A stretch of 64,000 bases of DNA from Archangium gephyra (GCF_001027285.1 NZ_CP011509.1:9076501-9140500); one strand, 5' to 3'; shown: positions 16,949-27,273, numbered from the stretch's first letter. Numbers and translations are program-made. Notes: generated by a model from the letters alone, not told the origin.

Positions 16949-17772
16949 CTACGGAAGCAGCCCGCGCACGAAGGTCACGTAGACGAACACCAGCGGCGCG
17001 TTGAAGAGCAGCGCGTCGATCCGGTCCAGGATGCCGCCATGCCCGGGGATGGCCACACCGGAATCCTTCACCCCGTAGGCCCGCTTGAGCATGGACTCGC
17101 ACAGGTCCCCGATGGGCCCGAGAATGCCGCCGAAAATTCCCAGCACCAGACAGTCCGTCACCGTGAGCATGGGATAGAAGAAACCCCGGGTGATGAACAT
17201 GCCCACCACCGAGCCCACCATGCCGCCGAAGAAGCCCTCCCAGGTCTTGTTGGGGCTCACCTCCGGGTAGAGCTTGTGGCGGCCCAGGAAGCGGCCGGCG
17301 AAGTAGGCGGACGTGTCGTTGGACCAGGTGATGACGAGCGCGGAGATGGACCACGCCATGCCGTCCGGCATCAGCCGCAGGGCGGCCACGGACGTCAGTC
17401 CCACCGAGCCGTACAGCAAGCCCGTCACCAGGTGGGCCACCCGCATGGGCGCGTCCTGCAGCGGGCCCCGGATGAGGTGATAGGTGAAGCAGAAGATGAG
17501 ATAGAAGACCAGGATCCAGAAGGCGCCCGCCCCCGTGCGCTCGGGTTCCTTGAGCGTCAACACGGGCAACACGCCCGCGAGCACGATCCCCACCCAGGCC
17601 GCCGGTGAGAGCGTCTTCTGGGTGATGAGGTAGTACTCGCTGGCGCAAATGGCGGCGGCCACGCTCAGCAGGGCCGCGCTGTACAGGCCTCCCTTGAACA
17701 ACAGGAAGATGACCAGCGGCAGCAGGGTGAGCGCCGATACAGTCCGGATGACGAGGTTCTTGTTCTTCTCGT

Positions 17773-17776
<4 letters not shown>
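16949..17776 (-). CDS. cdsA: Phosphatidate cytidylyltransferase CdsA
   Basis: 275 residues with about eight membrane helices. The CDP-diglyceride synthase signature is complete near the C-terminus (MLKRAYGVKDSG, then IPGHGGILDRIDALLFNAPL), and PNKTWEGFFGG lies in the middle. It makes CDP-diacylglycerol from phosphatidate and CTP at the inner membrane. The start is a GTG at 17776 overlapping the uppS stop (GTGA), so translation is coupled to uppS. rseP follows 82 bp downstream. Confidence 0.93.
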
Positions 17777-18570
<794 letters not shown>

Positions 18571-18844
18571 GAGGCTGCGCAATGTAGAGGCACCACCCCT
18601 CCACGTCCACGGGCGTGTGCAGGAGTGGTCGCACCTGTGGCCCCAGCGGTCGCGCCGCCGGGTGGAACGGCACGGGTCCGCCCCGCCGCAACTCCCCGGG
18701 TGTCAGTGAGTTCCGGACCTACCCCACCCTGGCTACCCGGCCCCATGAGGAGATGGAATGCCCGGGTGACCGCCATCCAACACCCGTCTCATCCAGGCGG
18801 GCGTTTGACCCTGACCCGACAGGGTATCTAGGATCGACGACTTG

Positions 18845-20026
18845 ATGCGTCCCAAGCTCATCGGTCCCTATCGCGTCCTCGAGACGCTCGGAAGTGGTGG
18901 AATCGGGACCGTCTTCCGGGCCCTGGATGACAGGACGAACGAGGCGGTGGCCCTCAAGCTGCTCTCGGGCGGTCCGGCGATGGACTCGCGGGCGGCGAAG
19001 CGGCTGGTGCGCGAGTTCGAGGCCCTGGAGGACCTGTCCCACCCCAACGTGGTGAAGGTGTACGACACCGGGGTGTACCAGAGCTCGCCCTACCTGGTGA
19101 TGGAGCTCATCGAGGGGCTGACGCTGCGCGACTACCTGTCGCTGCGGGGCGAGCAGCTGCTGTCGTCCGCGAGCGGCACTTCGGACTCCCACCCGGGCTC
19201 GGGCTCCGGCTCGTTCCGGCGCACCCAGGCTCCGGCCTCGGCGAGCCGGGAGGCGGGCTCGCAGGACGGAGACGGCGGGCTGTTCGACCTGTCGGCCTTC
19301 GCCGAGGAGGCGCCGAGCGAGGAGATGATCTCGGGCGGCTCGGGTGGGATGCGCTTTGGCACCTCCGGCTCGGCGGCGCGGCTGCCCGTGCCGATGGACC
19401 CGTGGCTGGGCTCGGACTCGGACGAGATGGACTCGATGGAGTTCGACCTGCCCTACGACATGGGGGCGCCCGAGACGGTGATGGTGAAGCGGGAGACGGC
19501 GGCGCGGCTGGAGGAGCTGAACCGGCCGGAGCGGGTGGGCCGCCTGAAGGACGCGCTGCTGCAGGTGTGCGAGGCGCTGGCGTACATCCACGCGCACGGG
19601 CTGGTGCACCGGGACCTGAAGCCGTCCAACATCATGGTGGACGAGGACCGGCAAGTGCGGCTGATGGACTTCGGCCTGGCGAAGTTCCTGGCGGACGACG
19701 CGGGGATGACGCTGGACGGGAGGATGGTGGGGACGTTCCGCTACATGCCGCCGGAGCAGATATTGGGCGAGCCCCTGGACGGACGGGCGGACCTCTACAG
19801 CCTGGGCGTCATCCTCTACGAGCTGATGACGGGCCGGCCGCCTTTTGACGCGAAGTCGCCGGTCGACTTGTGGCACAAGGTGTTGGAAACCGAGCCCCCG
19901 CCCGTGCTGGCCATCAACCAGAGGGGAGATCCCCAGCTGGCGCGGGTGGCGCATCGCCTCATCCGGAAGGAACCGGACGACCGGATCCAGACGGCGGAGG
20001 AAGTGTACGAGGCACTGTCCGAGTGA
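18845..20026 (+). CDS. Ser/Thr protein kinase with large acidic insert in the catalytic domain
   Basis: 393 residues. The N-lobe ([10 protein letters not shown] at 15-24, Lys38) and C-lobe ([13 protein letters not shown] with HRD 255-257, DFG 275-277, [11 protein letters not shown], then a normal end) form one complete Hanks kinase. They are separated by an insert of about 120 residues (103-225) between hinge and helix E. The insert is Ser/Gly/Asp/Glu-rich, low complexity, with many possible autophosphorylation sites. There is no membrane helix, so the enzyme is cytoplasmic. Start: an in-frame TTG lies just before, but the ATG at 18845 is used. It overlaps the pseudouridine synthase gene as GTGA. 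Confidence 0.85.
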   Translation: MRPKLIGPYRVLETLGSGGIGTVFRALDDRTNEAVALKLLSGGPAMDSRAAKRLVREFEALEDLSHPNVVKVYDTGVYQSSPYLVMELIEGLTLRDYLSLRGEQLLSSASGTSDSHPGSGSGSFRRTQAPASASREAGSQDGDGGLFDLSAFAEEAPSEEMISGGSGGMRFGTSGSAARLPVPMDPWLGSDSDEMDSMEFDLPYDMGAPETVMVKRETAARLEELNRPERVGRLKDALLQVCEALAYIHAHGLVHRDLKPSNIMVDEDRQVRLMDFGLAKFLADDAGMTLDGRMVGTFRYMPPEQILGEPLDGRADLYSLGVILYELMTGRPPFDAKSPVDLWHKVLETEPPPVLAINQRGDPQLARVAHRLIRKEPDDRIQTAEEVYEALSE

Positions 20027-20997
20027 ACGAAACAGGGACGACGCACACGCTGGTGGTGGAGGAAGGCAAGGCGGGGCAGCGGGTGGACCTCTTCATTGGA
20101 GAGGCGCTGGGGCTGTCGCGAGCGAAGCTGAAGAAGCTCTTCGACGCGGGCGCGGTGAAGGTGGGAGGCCGGGCGGCGAAGAAGGGGCTGCTGGTGGCCG
20201 TGGGGCAGCGGATCACGGTGGTGGTGCCGGAGGAGCGGCGCGAGGTGGTGCCGGAGCCGGAGGCGCCGCTGACGGTGCTGCACACGGACGAGGCGCTGGT
20301 GTTCGTGGACAAGCCCGCGGGCAAGCCCTCGCACCCGCTGCAACCGGGAGAGACGGGCACGGTGGCCAACGCGCTGGTGGCGCGGCATCCCGAGTGCGCG
20401 GAGGCCTCCGAGGACGAGCGTGAGGGCGGGCTGTGCCACCGGCTGGACATCGAGACGTCCGGGGTGATGGTGGCGGCGCGCACGCGCGAGGCGTGGAGCG
20501 CGGTGCGGGAGGCGTTCGGCGGGCGCGAGGTGGACAAGCGCTACTGGGCGCTGGTGACGGGGCCGCTGGCGGACGAGGGGGAGATCGACCTGCCGCTGCG
20601 GCACCACCCGAGACACCCGGACCGGGTGGAGCCAGCGCTGGACGGAGGCGAGGGAGCGCGCGAGGCGAGCTCGGAGTTCCAGGTGCTGGGGCGCGCGGGG
20701 GAGTACAGCCTGGTGGAGGTGCGAATCCACACGGGGGTGCTGCACCAGGTGCGAGCCCACCTGGCGGCGGTGGGAGCGCCGATCGTGGGAGACACCCTCT
20801 ACGGAGGGCGAGAGCAACCCGGACTGGCTCGCTTCTTCCTGCACGCGAAGGCGCTGGGAGTCACCCACCCCGTCACGAAGCAACAGGTGCGAGTCGAGAG
20901 CCCCCTCCCCCTGGAGCTCCTCGAGGTGCTCAAGAGCCATCAAATCCCTCTCCCCCCGGGAGAGGGACGGGGTGAGGGTATCCGGCCCCCGGGTTGA
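20023..20997 (+). CDS. RluA-family 23S/tRNA pseudouridine synthase
   Basis: 324 residues. An S4 RNA-binding domain (residues ~12-75, [20 protein letters not shown]) is followed by the RluA catalytic domain with the signature [14 protein letters not shown], whose Asp is the nucleophile, and [20 protein letters not shown]. It isomerises uridines in rRNA or tRNA; the exact site cannot be told (RluC/RluD-like layout). The GTG start overlaps the kinase stop. The last ~17 residues ([11 protein letters not shown] then IRPPG) are encoded by a REP-like repeat, so the C-terminus was extended or replaced when the repeat inserted. Confidence 0.88.
   Translation: MNETGTTHTLVVEEGKAGQRVDLFIGEALGLSRAKLKKLFDAGAVKVGGRAAKKGLLVAVGQRITVVVPEERREVVPEPEAPLTVLHTDEALVFVDKPAGKPSHPLQPGETGTVANALVARHPECAEASEDEREGGLCHRLDIETSGVMVAARTREAWSAVREAFGGREVDKRYWALVTGPLADEGEIDLPLRHHPRHPDRVEPALDGGEGAREASSEFQVLGRAGEYSLVEVRIHTGVLHQVRAHLAAVGAPIVGDTLYGGREQPGLARFFLHAKALGVTHPVTKQQVRVESPLPLELLEVLKSHQIPLPPGEGRGEGIRPPG
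20944..20984 (+). repeat. REP-like palindromic element, copy 3 (inside a CDS end)
   Basis: The unit (stem CCCTCTCCCCCCGGGAGAGG, then GACGGGGTGAGGGTATC) lies within the last codons of the pseudouridine synthase gene. It encodes the [11 protein letters not shown] tail and may also act as a hairpin before dinB. Confidence 0.7.
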
Positions 20998-21027
20998 TCC
21001 CCGCGAGCGTCAGAGGGGTCCAATACA

Positions 21028-22251
21028 GTGAATCCAATGAGGGCCATCATCCACGTGGACATGGACGCCTTCTACGCGTCCGTGGAGCAGCGGGACCACC
21101 CGGAGCTGCGGGGCAAGCCGCTGATCGTCGGCGGGGACGTGCGGCGCGGGGTGGTGGTGGCGGCCTCGTACGAGGTGCGCAAGTACGGGGTGCGCAGCGC
21201 GATGCCCATGGCGAGGGCGATGAAGCAGGCGCCGCACGCGATCGTGGTGAAGCCCCGCTTCAACGCGTACAGCGAGGCGAGCGAGCAGGTGTTCTCCATC
21301 TTCGAGCGGTACACGCCGCTCATCGAGCCGCTGTCGCTGGACGAGGCCTTCCTGGACGTGACGGCGTCGGTGGGGCTGTTCGGAGCCCCAGCGGACATGG
21401 CGAGGCGGATCCGCAAGGAGATCGCGGCGGAGACGGGCCTGCCGTCGTCGGCGGGAATCGCCGCGGTGAAGTTCGTGGCGAAGATCGCCTCGGACGTGGC
21501 GAAGCCGAATGGCCAGCGGGAGGTGCGGGCGGAGGAGACGGTGGCGTTCCTCGCGGGGCTGCCGGTGGGCCGGCTGTGGGGAGTGGGGCCCAAGACGGAG
21601 GAGGCGCTGAAGCGCTCGGGGCTGGAGACGATCGGCGACGTCGCGAAGCGGGACGTGTCGTGGATGGAGGCGAAGTGGGGCGCGAGCGGACGCCAACTGT
21701 GGGAGCTGGCGCAGGGAATCGACCCCCGCGAGGTGGTGCCGGACCGCGAGGCCAAGAGCGTGGGCGCCGAGGACACCTTCGACGAGGACCTGACGGGCAT
21801 GGAGGCCTTGAGCCCGCACGTGCACTCGCAGGCCCTGCGGGTGGGCCGTCGGCTGCGGCGCGCGGGCGTGAAGGGCCGGGTGGTGCAGCTCAAGCTGAAG
21901 TTCTCGGACTTCACGCTCATCACCCGGCGGCTCACCCTGCCCTCCGCGACGGATGACGGGCAGACGCTCTACCGGGTGGCCCGGGAGCTGCTGGAGAAGG
22001 CGCACGAGGACAGGCCGGTGCGGCTGACCGGCGTCTCGATGCAGGAGCTGGGAACGGGCGGAGGCGAGACGCGGCAGCTGGGGCTCTTCTCCGAGCCGGA
22101 GAAGCCGAAGAAGAGCGACAAGCTGAACGCGGCGTTGGATCGGATCGCCGAGCGCTTCGGCACCAAGGCGGTGACGACGGCGGACATCGCGGGCAACGAG
22201 GAAGTCGAGCCGGAGCCCACGCGCCCCCAGAAGCCCAAGCGCCCCAACTAG
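21028..22251 (+). CDS. dinB: DNA polymerase IV (Y-family translesion polymerase)
   Basis: 407 residues. The catalytic palm has IIHVDMDAFYASVEQRD and SLDEAFLDVT, the finger motif VVVAASYEVRKYGV, a helix-hairpin-helix (LWGVGPKTEEALKRSG) and the little-finger domain to about 350. A beta-clamp binding motif QLGLF follows at about residue 350 (ETRQLGLFSEPEK). The tail is basic and extended. The GTG at 21028 has AGAGGGG about 9 bases upstream; an ATG at 21037 is the alternative. Its TAG stop shares three bases with the opposite-strand gene's stop (CTAG at 22248-22251). Confidence 0.92.
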   Translation: MNPMRAIIHVDMDAFYASVEQRDHPELRGKPLIVGGDVRRGVVVAASYEVRKYGVRSAMPMARAMKQAPHAIVVKPRFNAYSEASEQVFSIFERYTPLIEPLSLDEAFLDVTASVGLFGAPADMARRIRKEIAAETGLPSSAGIAAVKFVAKIASDVAKPNGQREVRAEETVAFLAGLPVGRLWGVGPKTEEALKRSGLETIGDVAKRDVSWMEAKWGASGRQLWELAQGIDPREVVPDREAKSVGAEDTFDEDLTGMEALSPHVHSQALRVGRRLRRAGVKGRVVQLKLKFSDFTLITRRLTLPSATDDGQTLYRVARELLEKAHEDRPVRLTGVSMQELGTGGGETRQLGLFSEPEKPKKSDKLNAALDRIAERFGTKAVTTADIAGNEEVEPEPTRPQKPKRPN

Positions 22252-23279
22252 AACGAGCCCATGCCCACCAGGCCGAAGGTGCGCGCCACGTTGCCCTGGA
22301 TGCCCATGAAGAGCCCGGACAACACGGGGCCCGTGCGCAGCGTGGCCGTGGCCAGCGAGCGGAAGCGCGCCGTCTCCCACTGACGGCTGAACACGGCCCG
22401 CACGCTGAAGCCCTCGCGCTGCACACTCGTCTCCAGGTCCGTCCAGAGCTGCGGCTCGGCGTGGGTGGAGTGGATGCCCATGGACAGCTCGAGCCAGGAC
22501 ACCCGGCTGCGCAGGGTGGCCCAGCGCGTGTCGAGCAGGAGCCCCTCCGGGGTGCGCGCGGCCGCGCCTCCCACTTCAATCTGCTCGAAGCGGATGGAGG
22601 GCAGCGGCAGCTCCGGCAACCGGAAGCGCGCCGACATGTCCGCGCGCGCGTTCTGGAACCGGGGCTCCGAGTGCAGCTGGATGGAGCCGTTCAGGGTGCC
22701 CCCGAGCGTGGTGGCACTCACGGAGGTGGGGATGCCGAGGCTGTTGGCCTGGGCGGTGCCGAACTGGTGCACGAGCCCGAGCACCGCCACGCCCGCGGTG
22801 ACCATCGCCGCCGGCTTGGGAACGTGGAAGTAGTCGAGCGCCGATTGGAAACCCTTCTGGAGCGGGCTGTCCGGTCCCCGCAGCCTCGGGCCCAGGTCGC
22901 GCACCCGGATTTGCCCGCCATCGGGGCCCAGGGCGAGCAGGGAGACGAGGTGTCGCCCCGCCGGCAGCTCCGACAGGGTCAGGTCCTGCGCGGGCTGCGA
23001 GAGCGTGTCCAGGGCGTCCCGCTGCTCGTACTGCCTGGAGGGCATGAAGACCCAGGCCCGCGAGCGCACGGCGAGAGAGAGCGAGGGAACGGAGAAGCCC
23101 CCTTGGAGGGCACGATCCGGATCCGCGAAGGAGAACAGCAGCTCCTCGAACGCGGGGCGCTCCGGCATGCTGGGAGGGGGAGCGAGCGGCCGATACAGCT
23201 CGAGGACCTGGGCGCCGGACGGGAGCCCCCAGAGTGCCACGATGAACAGCACCGCCTTTGTGAAGGCGCCTCGGCCCAT
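22248..23279 (-). CDS. Exported protein of unknown function
   Basis: 343 residues from MGRGAFTKAVLF (ATG 23279; one at 23288 is possible). A signal peptide ends near PSGAQ. The body is beta-rich with a PEGA-like or Ig-like stretch (LSELPAGRHLVSLLALGPDG), a hydrophobic segment near residues 155-170 (AAMVTAGVAVLGLVHQFG), and a C-terminal half of alternating strands (RADMSARFRLPELPLPS, FRSLATATLRTGPVL) ending in Phe. This suggests an outer-membrane or periplasmic protein. No known family is recognised. It is convergent with dinB with overlapping stops. Confidence 0.7.
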   Translation of the reverse strand: MGRGAFTKAVLFIVALWGLPSGAQVLELYRPLAPPPSMPERPAFEELLFSFADPDRALQGGFSVPSLSLAVRSRAWVFMPSRQYEQRDALDTLSQPAQDLTLSELPAGRHLVSLLALGPDGGQIRVRDLGPRLRGPDSPLQKGFQSALDYFHVPKPAAMVTAGVAVLGLVHQFGTAQANSLGIPTSVSATTLGGTLNGSIQLHSEPRFQNARADMSARFRLPELPLPSIRFEQIEVGGAAARTPEGLLLDTRWATLRSRVSWLELSMGIHSTHAEPQLWTDLETSVQREGFSVRAVFSRQWETARFRSLATATLRTGPVLSGLFMGIQGNVARTFGLVGMGSF

Positions 23280-23386
23280 TGAGGGCAAAGGTGGGTAGAC
23301 CTCCGCTCGCTCGCAAGGAAGGCGCGGGGAGCCCGCTCGGCTGATCGTTCAGCCCCGCACGTCCCCCAGGCCCTTCTGGCCGGGGG

Positions 23387-25075
23387 TCAACCCTCGTCGG
23401 ACTCGGAATCGCCGTCGGAGTCCGGGCCGGAATCGGCGTCGTCCCCCTCGTCGTCACCCGGGTCCGCGGCCTCCGCGCCCGGGCTCACCGGCGCCCCGGC
23501 GGCGGAGGCGGAAGCCCCCTCCCCTGCCCCGACCTTGCGCCCACCCCGGCGGCGGCGGCGGCGGCGCTTGCGCGGGGCCTCGCCCGCCTCGGGGGTGGAG
23601 CCCTCGGAAGGCTTGAGGGGAGGCAGCTCGCCCCGCTTCCACGCCTCGAGCGCCTCGCGGTACTGGCCGGTGGCCTCGACGGAGATCTCGAAGACGATGA
23701 GCGCGTCGTTGAAGAGCGGGTGACGGCGGAAGGCACCGGTGCGGCGGCGGCGCTCGCCCGTGAGGGTGCGCTGGGCGATGAGCAGCAGCCGGCAGCGCTC
23801 GGCGATGCGGCGCGGCAGGCGCGCGCTCTGAACGAACTCGGCGAGCAGCTCCTCGATGGACTGGGCCACCGAGGGACGCTCCGCCGGATCCTGGCTCTCC
23901 ACGACGGGGGCCGTCTGGGCGATGGGGACGAGCAGCGCGGCGAGCAGGATGGCGTCATCCAGCGGCTCGCCGGAGGAGACGCGCCGGTCGAGCGCCTCGG
24001 CGTAGGCGTAGAAGGTGTCCTGGCCGCGGCGGCCATTCTCCTTGAAGTACGCGGCCACGGGGGGCAGCAGCACCTTGAGCGCATCCAGCGCGGCGAGCAG
24101 CCGCAGGGTGGGAGCGGCCACCCCGCCGCGGATGAGGCGGAAGGTCTCCTCCAGCAGGCGCGCGGGGGCGCAGCGCGGGAGATCCTCGACGGCGCCCTCC
24201 ATGGCGGCGTAGGTGCGCGACTCGATGTCCAGGCCCAGCTTGGCGGCGAAACGCACGGCGCGGAGGATGCGGACGGGGTCCTCGCGCATGCGGATTTCGG
24301 GGTCGCCGATGGTGCGGATGTAGCGCTCGTCGATGTCGCGCCGGCCCCGGACGTAGTCGATCACCTGGCCCTCGGCGACGTCGTAGAACAGGCCGTTCAT
24401 GGTGAAGTCGCGGCGGCGGGCGTCCTGCTCGGCGGTCCCGAAGACGTTGTCGTGGGTGATGAGGAGATCCTGCGACTCCTCGGCCTCGTTGCCCTCCTCC
24501 TCGCCGTTCTCGGCGCCGGTATCGGCCGCGGCCACGCCGTTGGAGGCGTCGAGCTCGGTGGGGTTGGCGCGGAAGGTGGAGACCTCGATGATCTTCCCGC
24601 CCTTGAAGTAGATGTGGGCGAGCCGGAAGCGCCGGCCGATGAGGCGGCAGTTGCGGAAGATGGCGCGCACCTCGCCCGGATGGGCGCTGGTGGCGATATC
24701 GAAGTCCTTGGGCTTCCGTCCCAGCATCAAGTCCCGCACACAGCCGCCCACGAAGTAGGCCTGGTGGCCATGGGACAGGAGGCGGTGGATGACCTTGAGG
24801 GCATCCGGGTCGAGCTTGTCGGGATCGATCTCCGCGGGCCGGCCGGAACGGGTGGCGTTGGAGAGGAAATCGGTCTCGGAGAGGGTGTCCTCGGGAAGTG
24901 TCTCCGTGAAAGCGGACATGGCTATGGGGTTCTCCTCCGCGGCTTCGGGGACCGGCAGCACCTCGAGGGGGTCCAGGGACCCATCCTCGGAGGCAGCAAC
25001 CTCGCGCGCGTCATCGGGCGCAGGCTGGAGCGTCGGTCCGCCGGCTGGCGGTGTTTCAGTGGAGTCTCGCGTCAT
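23387..25075 (-). CDS. pcnB: Poly(A) polymerase / CCA-adding family nucleotidyltransferase
   Basis: About 562 residues. The class II nucleotidyltransferase core has GGCVRDLMLGRKPKDFDIAT with its catalytic Asp pair, EQDARRRDFTMNGLFYD, and EDPVRILRAVRFAAKLGL. It is preceded by a ~90-residue acidic extension and carries a Glu-rich insert (TGAENGEEEGNEAEES) in the head domain. The C-terminus has an Arg block (RKRRRRRRRGGRK) that should bind RNA, then an acidic Asp/Ser tail. The length, N-terminal extension and basic tail suit PcnB, which adds poly(A) to mRNA and marks it for decay, more than a CCA enzyme. Neither candidate ATG (25075, 25105) has a good ribosome site. Confidence 0.88.
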   Translation of the reverse strand: MTRDSTETPPAGGPTLQPAPDDAREVAASEDGSLDPLEVLPVPEAAEENPIAMSAFTETLPEDTLSETDFLSNATRSGRPAEIDPDKLDPDALKVIHRLLSHGHQAYFVGGCVRDLMLGRKPKDFDIATSAHPGEVRAIFRNCRLIGRRFRLAHIYFKGGKIIEVSTFRANPTELDASNGVAAADTGAENGEEEGNEAEESQDLLITHDNVFGTAEQDARRRDFTMNGLFYDVAEGQVIDYVRGRRDIDERYIRTIGDPEIRMREDPVRILRAVRFAAKLGLDIESRTYAAMEGAVEDLPRCAPARLLEETFRLIRGGVAAPTLRLLAALDALKVLLPPVAAYFKENGRRGQDTFYAYAEALDRRVSSGEPLDDAILLAALLVPIAQTAPVVESQDPAERPSVAQSIEELLAEFVQSARLPRRIAERCRLLLIAQRTLTGERRRRTGAFRRHPLFNDALIVFEISVEATGQYREALEAWKRGELPPLKPSEGSTPEAGEAPRKRRRRRRRGGRKVGAGEGASASAAGAPVSPGAEAADPGDDEGDDADSGPDSDGDSESDEG

Positions 25076-25150
25076 CTCGCGGTTGACGCCCCGTTGGGGG
25101 CGCATCTAAGGGGCGACCTATACCGCATCCGCCCCGGAAGGGAGTAGCGC

Positions 25151-26170
25151 ATGAAGACATTGTTGACGGGAGCGACAGGGCTGATCGGGGCCAACCTCGC
25201 CCACCTGCTGTGTGAGCAGGGGGAACGCCCCCGGCTGCTCGTCCGGGTGCGGAGTGACCGCCGGGGGTTGCGCGGGCTGCGCTATGACGAAGTGCTCGGC
25301 GACGTACTGGACGCAGATTCGCTCCGGGGGGCACTAAAAGGTGTAAATCAGGTCTACCACGTCGCGGGCATCGTCCGGTTCGATCCCTTCACGCGGGAGG
25401 ACGTCACCCGCATCAACGCCCAGGGGACGAAGAACGTTCTGGAGGTTGCACGGGCGGCGGGCGTGCGGCGGGTCGTGGTGGTGTCGAGCGTGGCAGCGGT
25501 CGGCCATGGGACGCTGGCCGAGCCGGCGACCGAGGAGAGCGCGTACAACTACGCGGGAGACAACCCGTATCACGAGTCCAAGCGGGAAGCGGAGCGGCTG
25601 GCGCTGGAGGCCTCGGGGCGGGGCCTGGAGGTGCTGGCGGGCAACCCGGGCTTCGTGCTCGGCCCCTACGACGTGAGGCCCTCGACGGGGGAGTTGCTGC
25701 TGCTGGTGGCCAAGGGGCTCGTGGCGGCGTACCCGAGCGGGGGCATCAACGGGGTGAATGCGCAGGACGTGGCGCGAGGGCTGAAGCTCATCATGGACAA
25801 GGGCCGCCCGGGGGAGCGCTACATCCTGGGGGGAGAGAACCTCACCTACCGCGAGCTGCTGACGATCTGCGCGGAGGAGGCGGGGGTGCCGCCGCCGAGG
25901 CTTCCGCTGCCGGACGGGGTGGTGAAGGCGGTGGGGAGGCTGGGGGACGTGGTGGGCCGGCTGTCACCGGAGCTTTTCAAACATGTGAACACGGCGTTCC
26001 TGCAGGCGCTGCCGTTGCCGGCGTACCAGTCCTCGGCGAAGGCGATGCGGGAGCTGGGGTATCAACCGAGACCCATACGGCTCGGCATCCGAGAAGCACT
26101 GAGGTGGTTCCAGGAGGAAGGAATGCTCCCGAGGGACCGCCCGCTCACGCCGCGAGGCATCGTGGGTTGA
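25151..26170 (+). CDS. NAD-dependent epimerase/reductase (extended SDR)
   Basis: 339 residues. Rossmann motif GATGLIGANL (residues 7-16), NAD-binding VAGIVRF, SSVAAVG, and the catalytic YHESK (Tyr-x-x-x-Lys, with Ser upstream). It resembles dihydroflavonol-4-reductase-like and hopanoid-associated sugar epimerase proteins. Likely acts on a sugar or isoprenoid-linked substrate; specificity is unknown. It is divergent from pcnB over 75 bp and is followed by a REP-like element and yjjX. Confidence 0.82.
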   Translation: MKTLLTGATGLIGANLAHLLCEQGERPRLLVRVRSDRRGLRGLRYDEVLGDVLDADSLRGALKGVNQVYHVAGIVRFDPFTREDVTRINAQGTKNVLEVARAAGVRRVVVVSSVAAVGHGTLAEPATEESAYNYAGDNPYHESKREAERLALEASGRGLEVLAGNPGFVLGPYDVRPSTGELLLLVAKGLVAAYPSGGINGVNAQDVARGLKLIMDKGRPGERYILGGENLTYRELLTICAEEAGVPPPRLPLPDGVVKAVGRLGDVVGRLSPELFKHVNTAFLQALPLPAYQSSAKAMRELGYQPRPIRLGIREALRWFQEEGMLPRDRPLTPRGIVG

Positions 26171-26174
26171 CCCA

Positions 26175-26215
26175 CATCCCCTCTCCCCCCGGGAGAGGGA
26201 CGGGGTGAGGGTATC
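26175..26215 (+). repeat. REP-like palindromic element, copy 4
   Basis: Nearly identical to the copy at 20944 (stem CCCTCTCCCCCCGGGAGAGG, then GACGGGGTGAGGGTATC), placed between the reductase stop and yjjX. Confidence 0.7.
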
Positions 26216-26251
26216 CGCCCCCGTATTTCCCTCTGTGGAGAACCGAGTCCC

Positions 26252-26788
26252 ATGTCCTTCACCATCGCCGTAGGCTCGACGAACCCGGCCAAGACGACGG
26301 CAGCGAGAACCATCTGCGAGCGGGCCTTCCCGGGCTGCACCGTGGCCACGGTCGACGTCCCCAGCGGAGTGCCCGAGCAACCCATCGGCCCAGGCCAGAC
26401 CTCCACGGGAGCGCGAAACCGGGCGCGAGCGGCGCTCGCGGCGGTGCCAGGGGCGCGGATGGGGATGGGGCTCGAGGGGGGAGTGGACGAGGAAGGCAAC
26501 CTCATCAACTGCGTGGCCGTGGTGGAGGCCGGAGGCCGGGAGAACCTCACGTGGGGCGTGTGCTTCCCCCTGCCGCCCGCGGTCGTGGCGCGGGTGCTGC
26601 GAGGCGAGGAGCTGAGCCGGGTGATGGACGAGGTCACCGGCCGCACCGAGAGCAAGAAGCAGCAGGGAGCGGTGGGAATCCTGACCAACGGCCTCTTCAC
26701 GCGGGCCGAGATGTGGCAGGGGCCGCTGGCCTGCGCGCTGATGCCCTTCCTGCACCCGGAGCTCTACCCCGCTCCGGTTGCGGGTTGA
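26252..26788 (+). CDS. yjjX: Inosine/xanthosine triphosphatase (YjjX family)
   Basis: 178 residues. MSFTIAVGSTNPAKTTAART at the start is the phosphate-binding TNPxK motif, and the centre has GARNRA and GLEGGVDEEGN, as in the YjjX/ITPase-like fold. It removes inosine and xanthosine triphosphates from the nucleotide pool. Its last ~72 codons lie within a 343-bp segment repeated 3.6 kb downstream, where only the gene's 3' end is present. This marks yjjX as the left border of an accessory insertion. Confidence 0.88.
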   Translation: MSFTIAVGSTNPAKTTAARTICERAFPGCTVATVDVPSGVPEQPIGPGQTSTGARNRARAALAAVPGARMGMGLEGGVDEEGNLINCVAVVEAGGRENLTWGVCFPLPPAVVARVLRGEELSRVMDEVTGRTESKKQQGAVGILTNGLFTRAEMWQGPLACALMPFLHPELYPAPVAG

Positions 26789-26912
26789 TGAGTGAGAACC
26801 AGTCGGACAGCCGGAACACATCCAGGGCCTCGGGAAGTGCCCGGCCACTGAGGGCCGTGCCGAGTCTCAAGGGGTGGAGCGCCCACCGATCTCCGGGAAG
26901 CGCTCGTAGGCC
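26570..26912 (+). repeat. 343-bp direct repeat, left copy
   Basis: It matches 30147-30489 without gaps and with 7 substitutions by eye (about 98%). It covers the 3' part of yjjX, its stop, and on the other strand the last 46 bases (26867-26912) of the gene found intact at 30444-31202. Before the insertion yjjX and that gene must have been convergent neighbours. Confidence 0.92.
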
Positions 26913-27005
26913 AGTACGAGGTGTTTGACACCGTTCCGCCCCCACACTGAGCGCAGGCGAACACGTCCACGACGAGAGTACCGCGCAGCAGCCCCCTTCT
27001 GGTTC
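26913..27005 (-). pseudogene. Remnant resembling the C-terminal zinc motif of an IS91-type transposase
   Basis: One minus-strand frame reads RRGLLRGTLVVDVFACAQCG followed by GG. This resembles the RVFDIDxxxCPxCGG segment of IS91/IS801-like rolling-circle transposases. It is cut by a stop upstream and runs into the 343-bp repeat. Only about 25 residues support this, so it is tentative. Confidence 0.35.
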
Positions 27006-27171
27006 AGCTGAGGCTTGCGCCCTTCCTAAGCTCCTCCACCCTCGCGGCCGAGGACGGGCTCTCCTCCTCCAGCCTCGACTCCATCCTTGTTGAATGGAGT
27101 GCAGCAGACTGCGTCGACAATCCCGGCGATCACGTCAACCAAGCAACATATTAACGAGCGCCACCAATCTC

Positions 27172-27201
27172 TTGGGGATTACGGAGTACAAGCAGTATGC
27201 T
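27172..27201 (+). promoter_or_regulatory. Possible sigma-70-type promoter of the DUF262 cassette
   Basis: TTGGGG (27172-27177) and TATGCT (27196-27201) are 18 bases apart in an AT-richer stretch about 70 bases before the GTG at 27274. Both boxes are imperfect. Confidence 0.3.
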
Positions 27202-27273
27202 CGAGCCACGCATTTTGCAGGAGCCAATAACTCCTGGTGTGCGCGCTGACATCCGACTCCTGCGGAGACTCCC

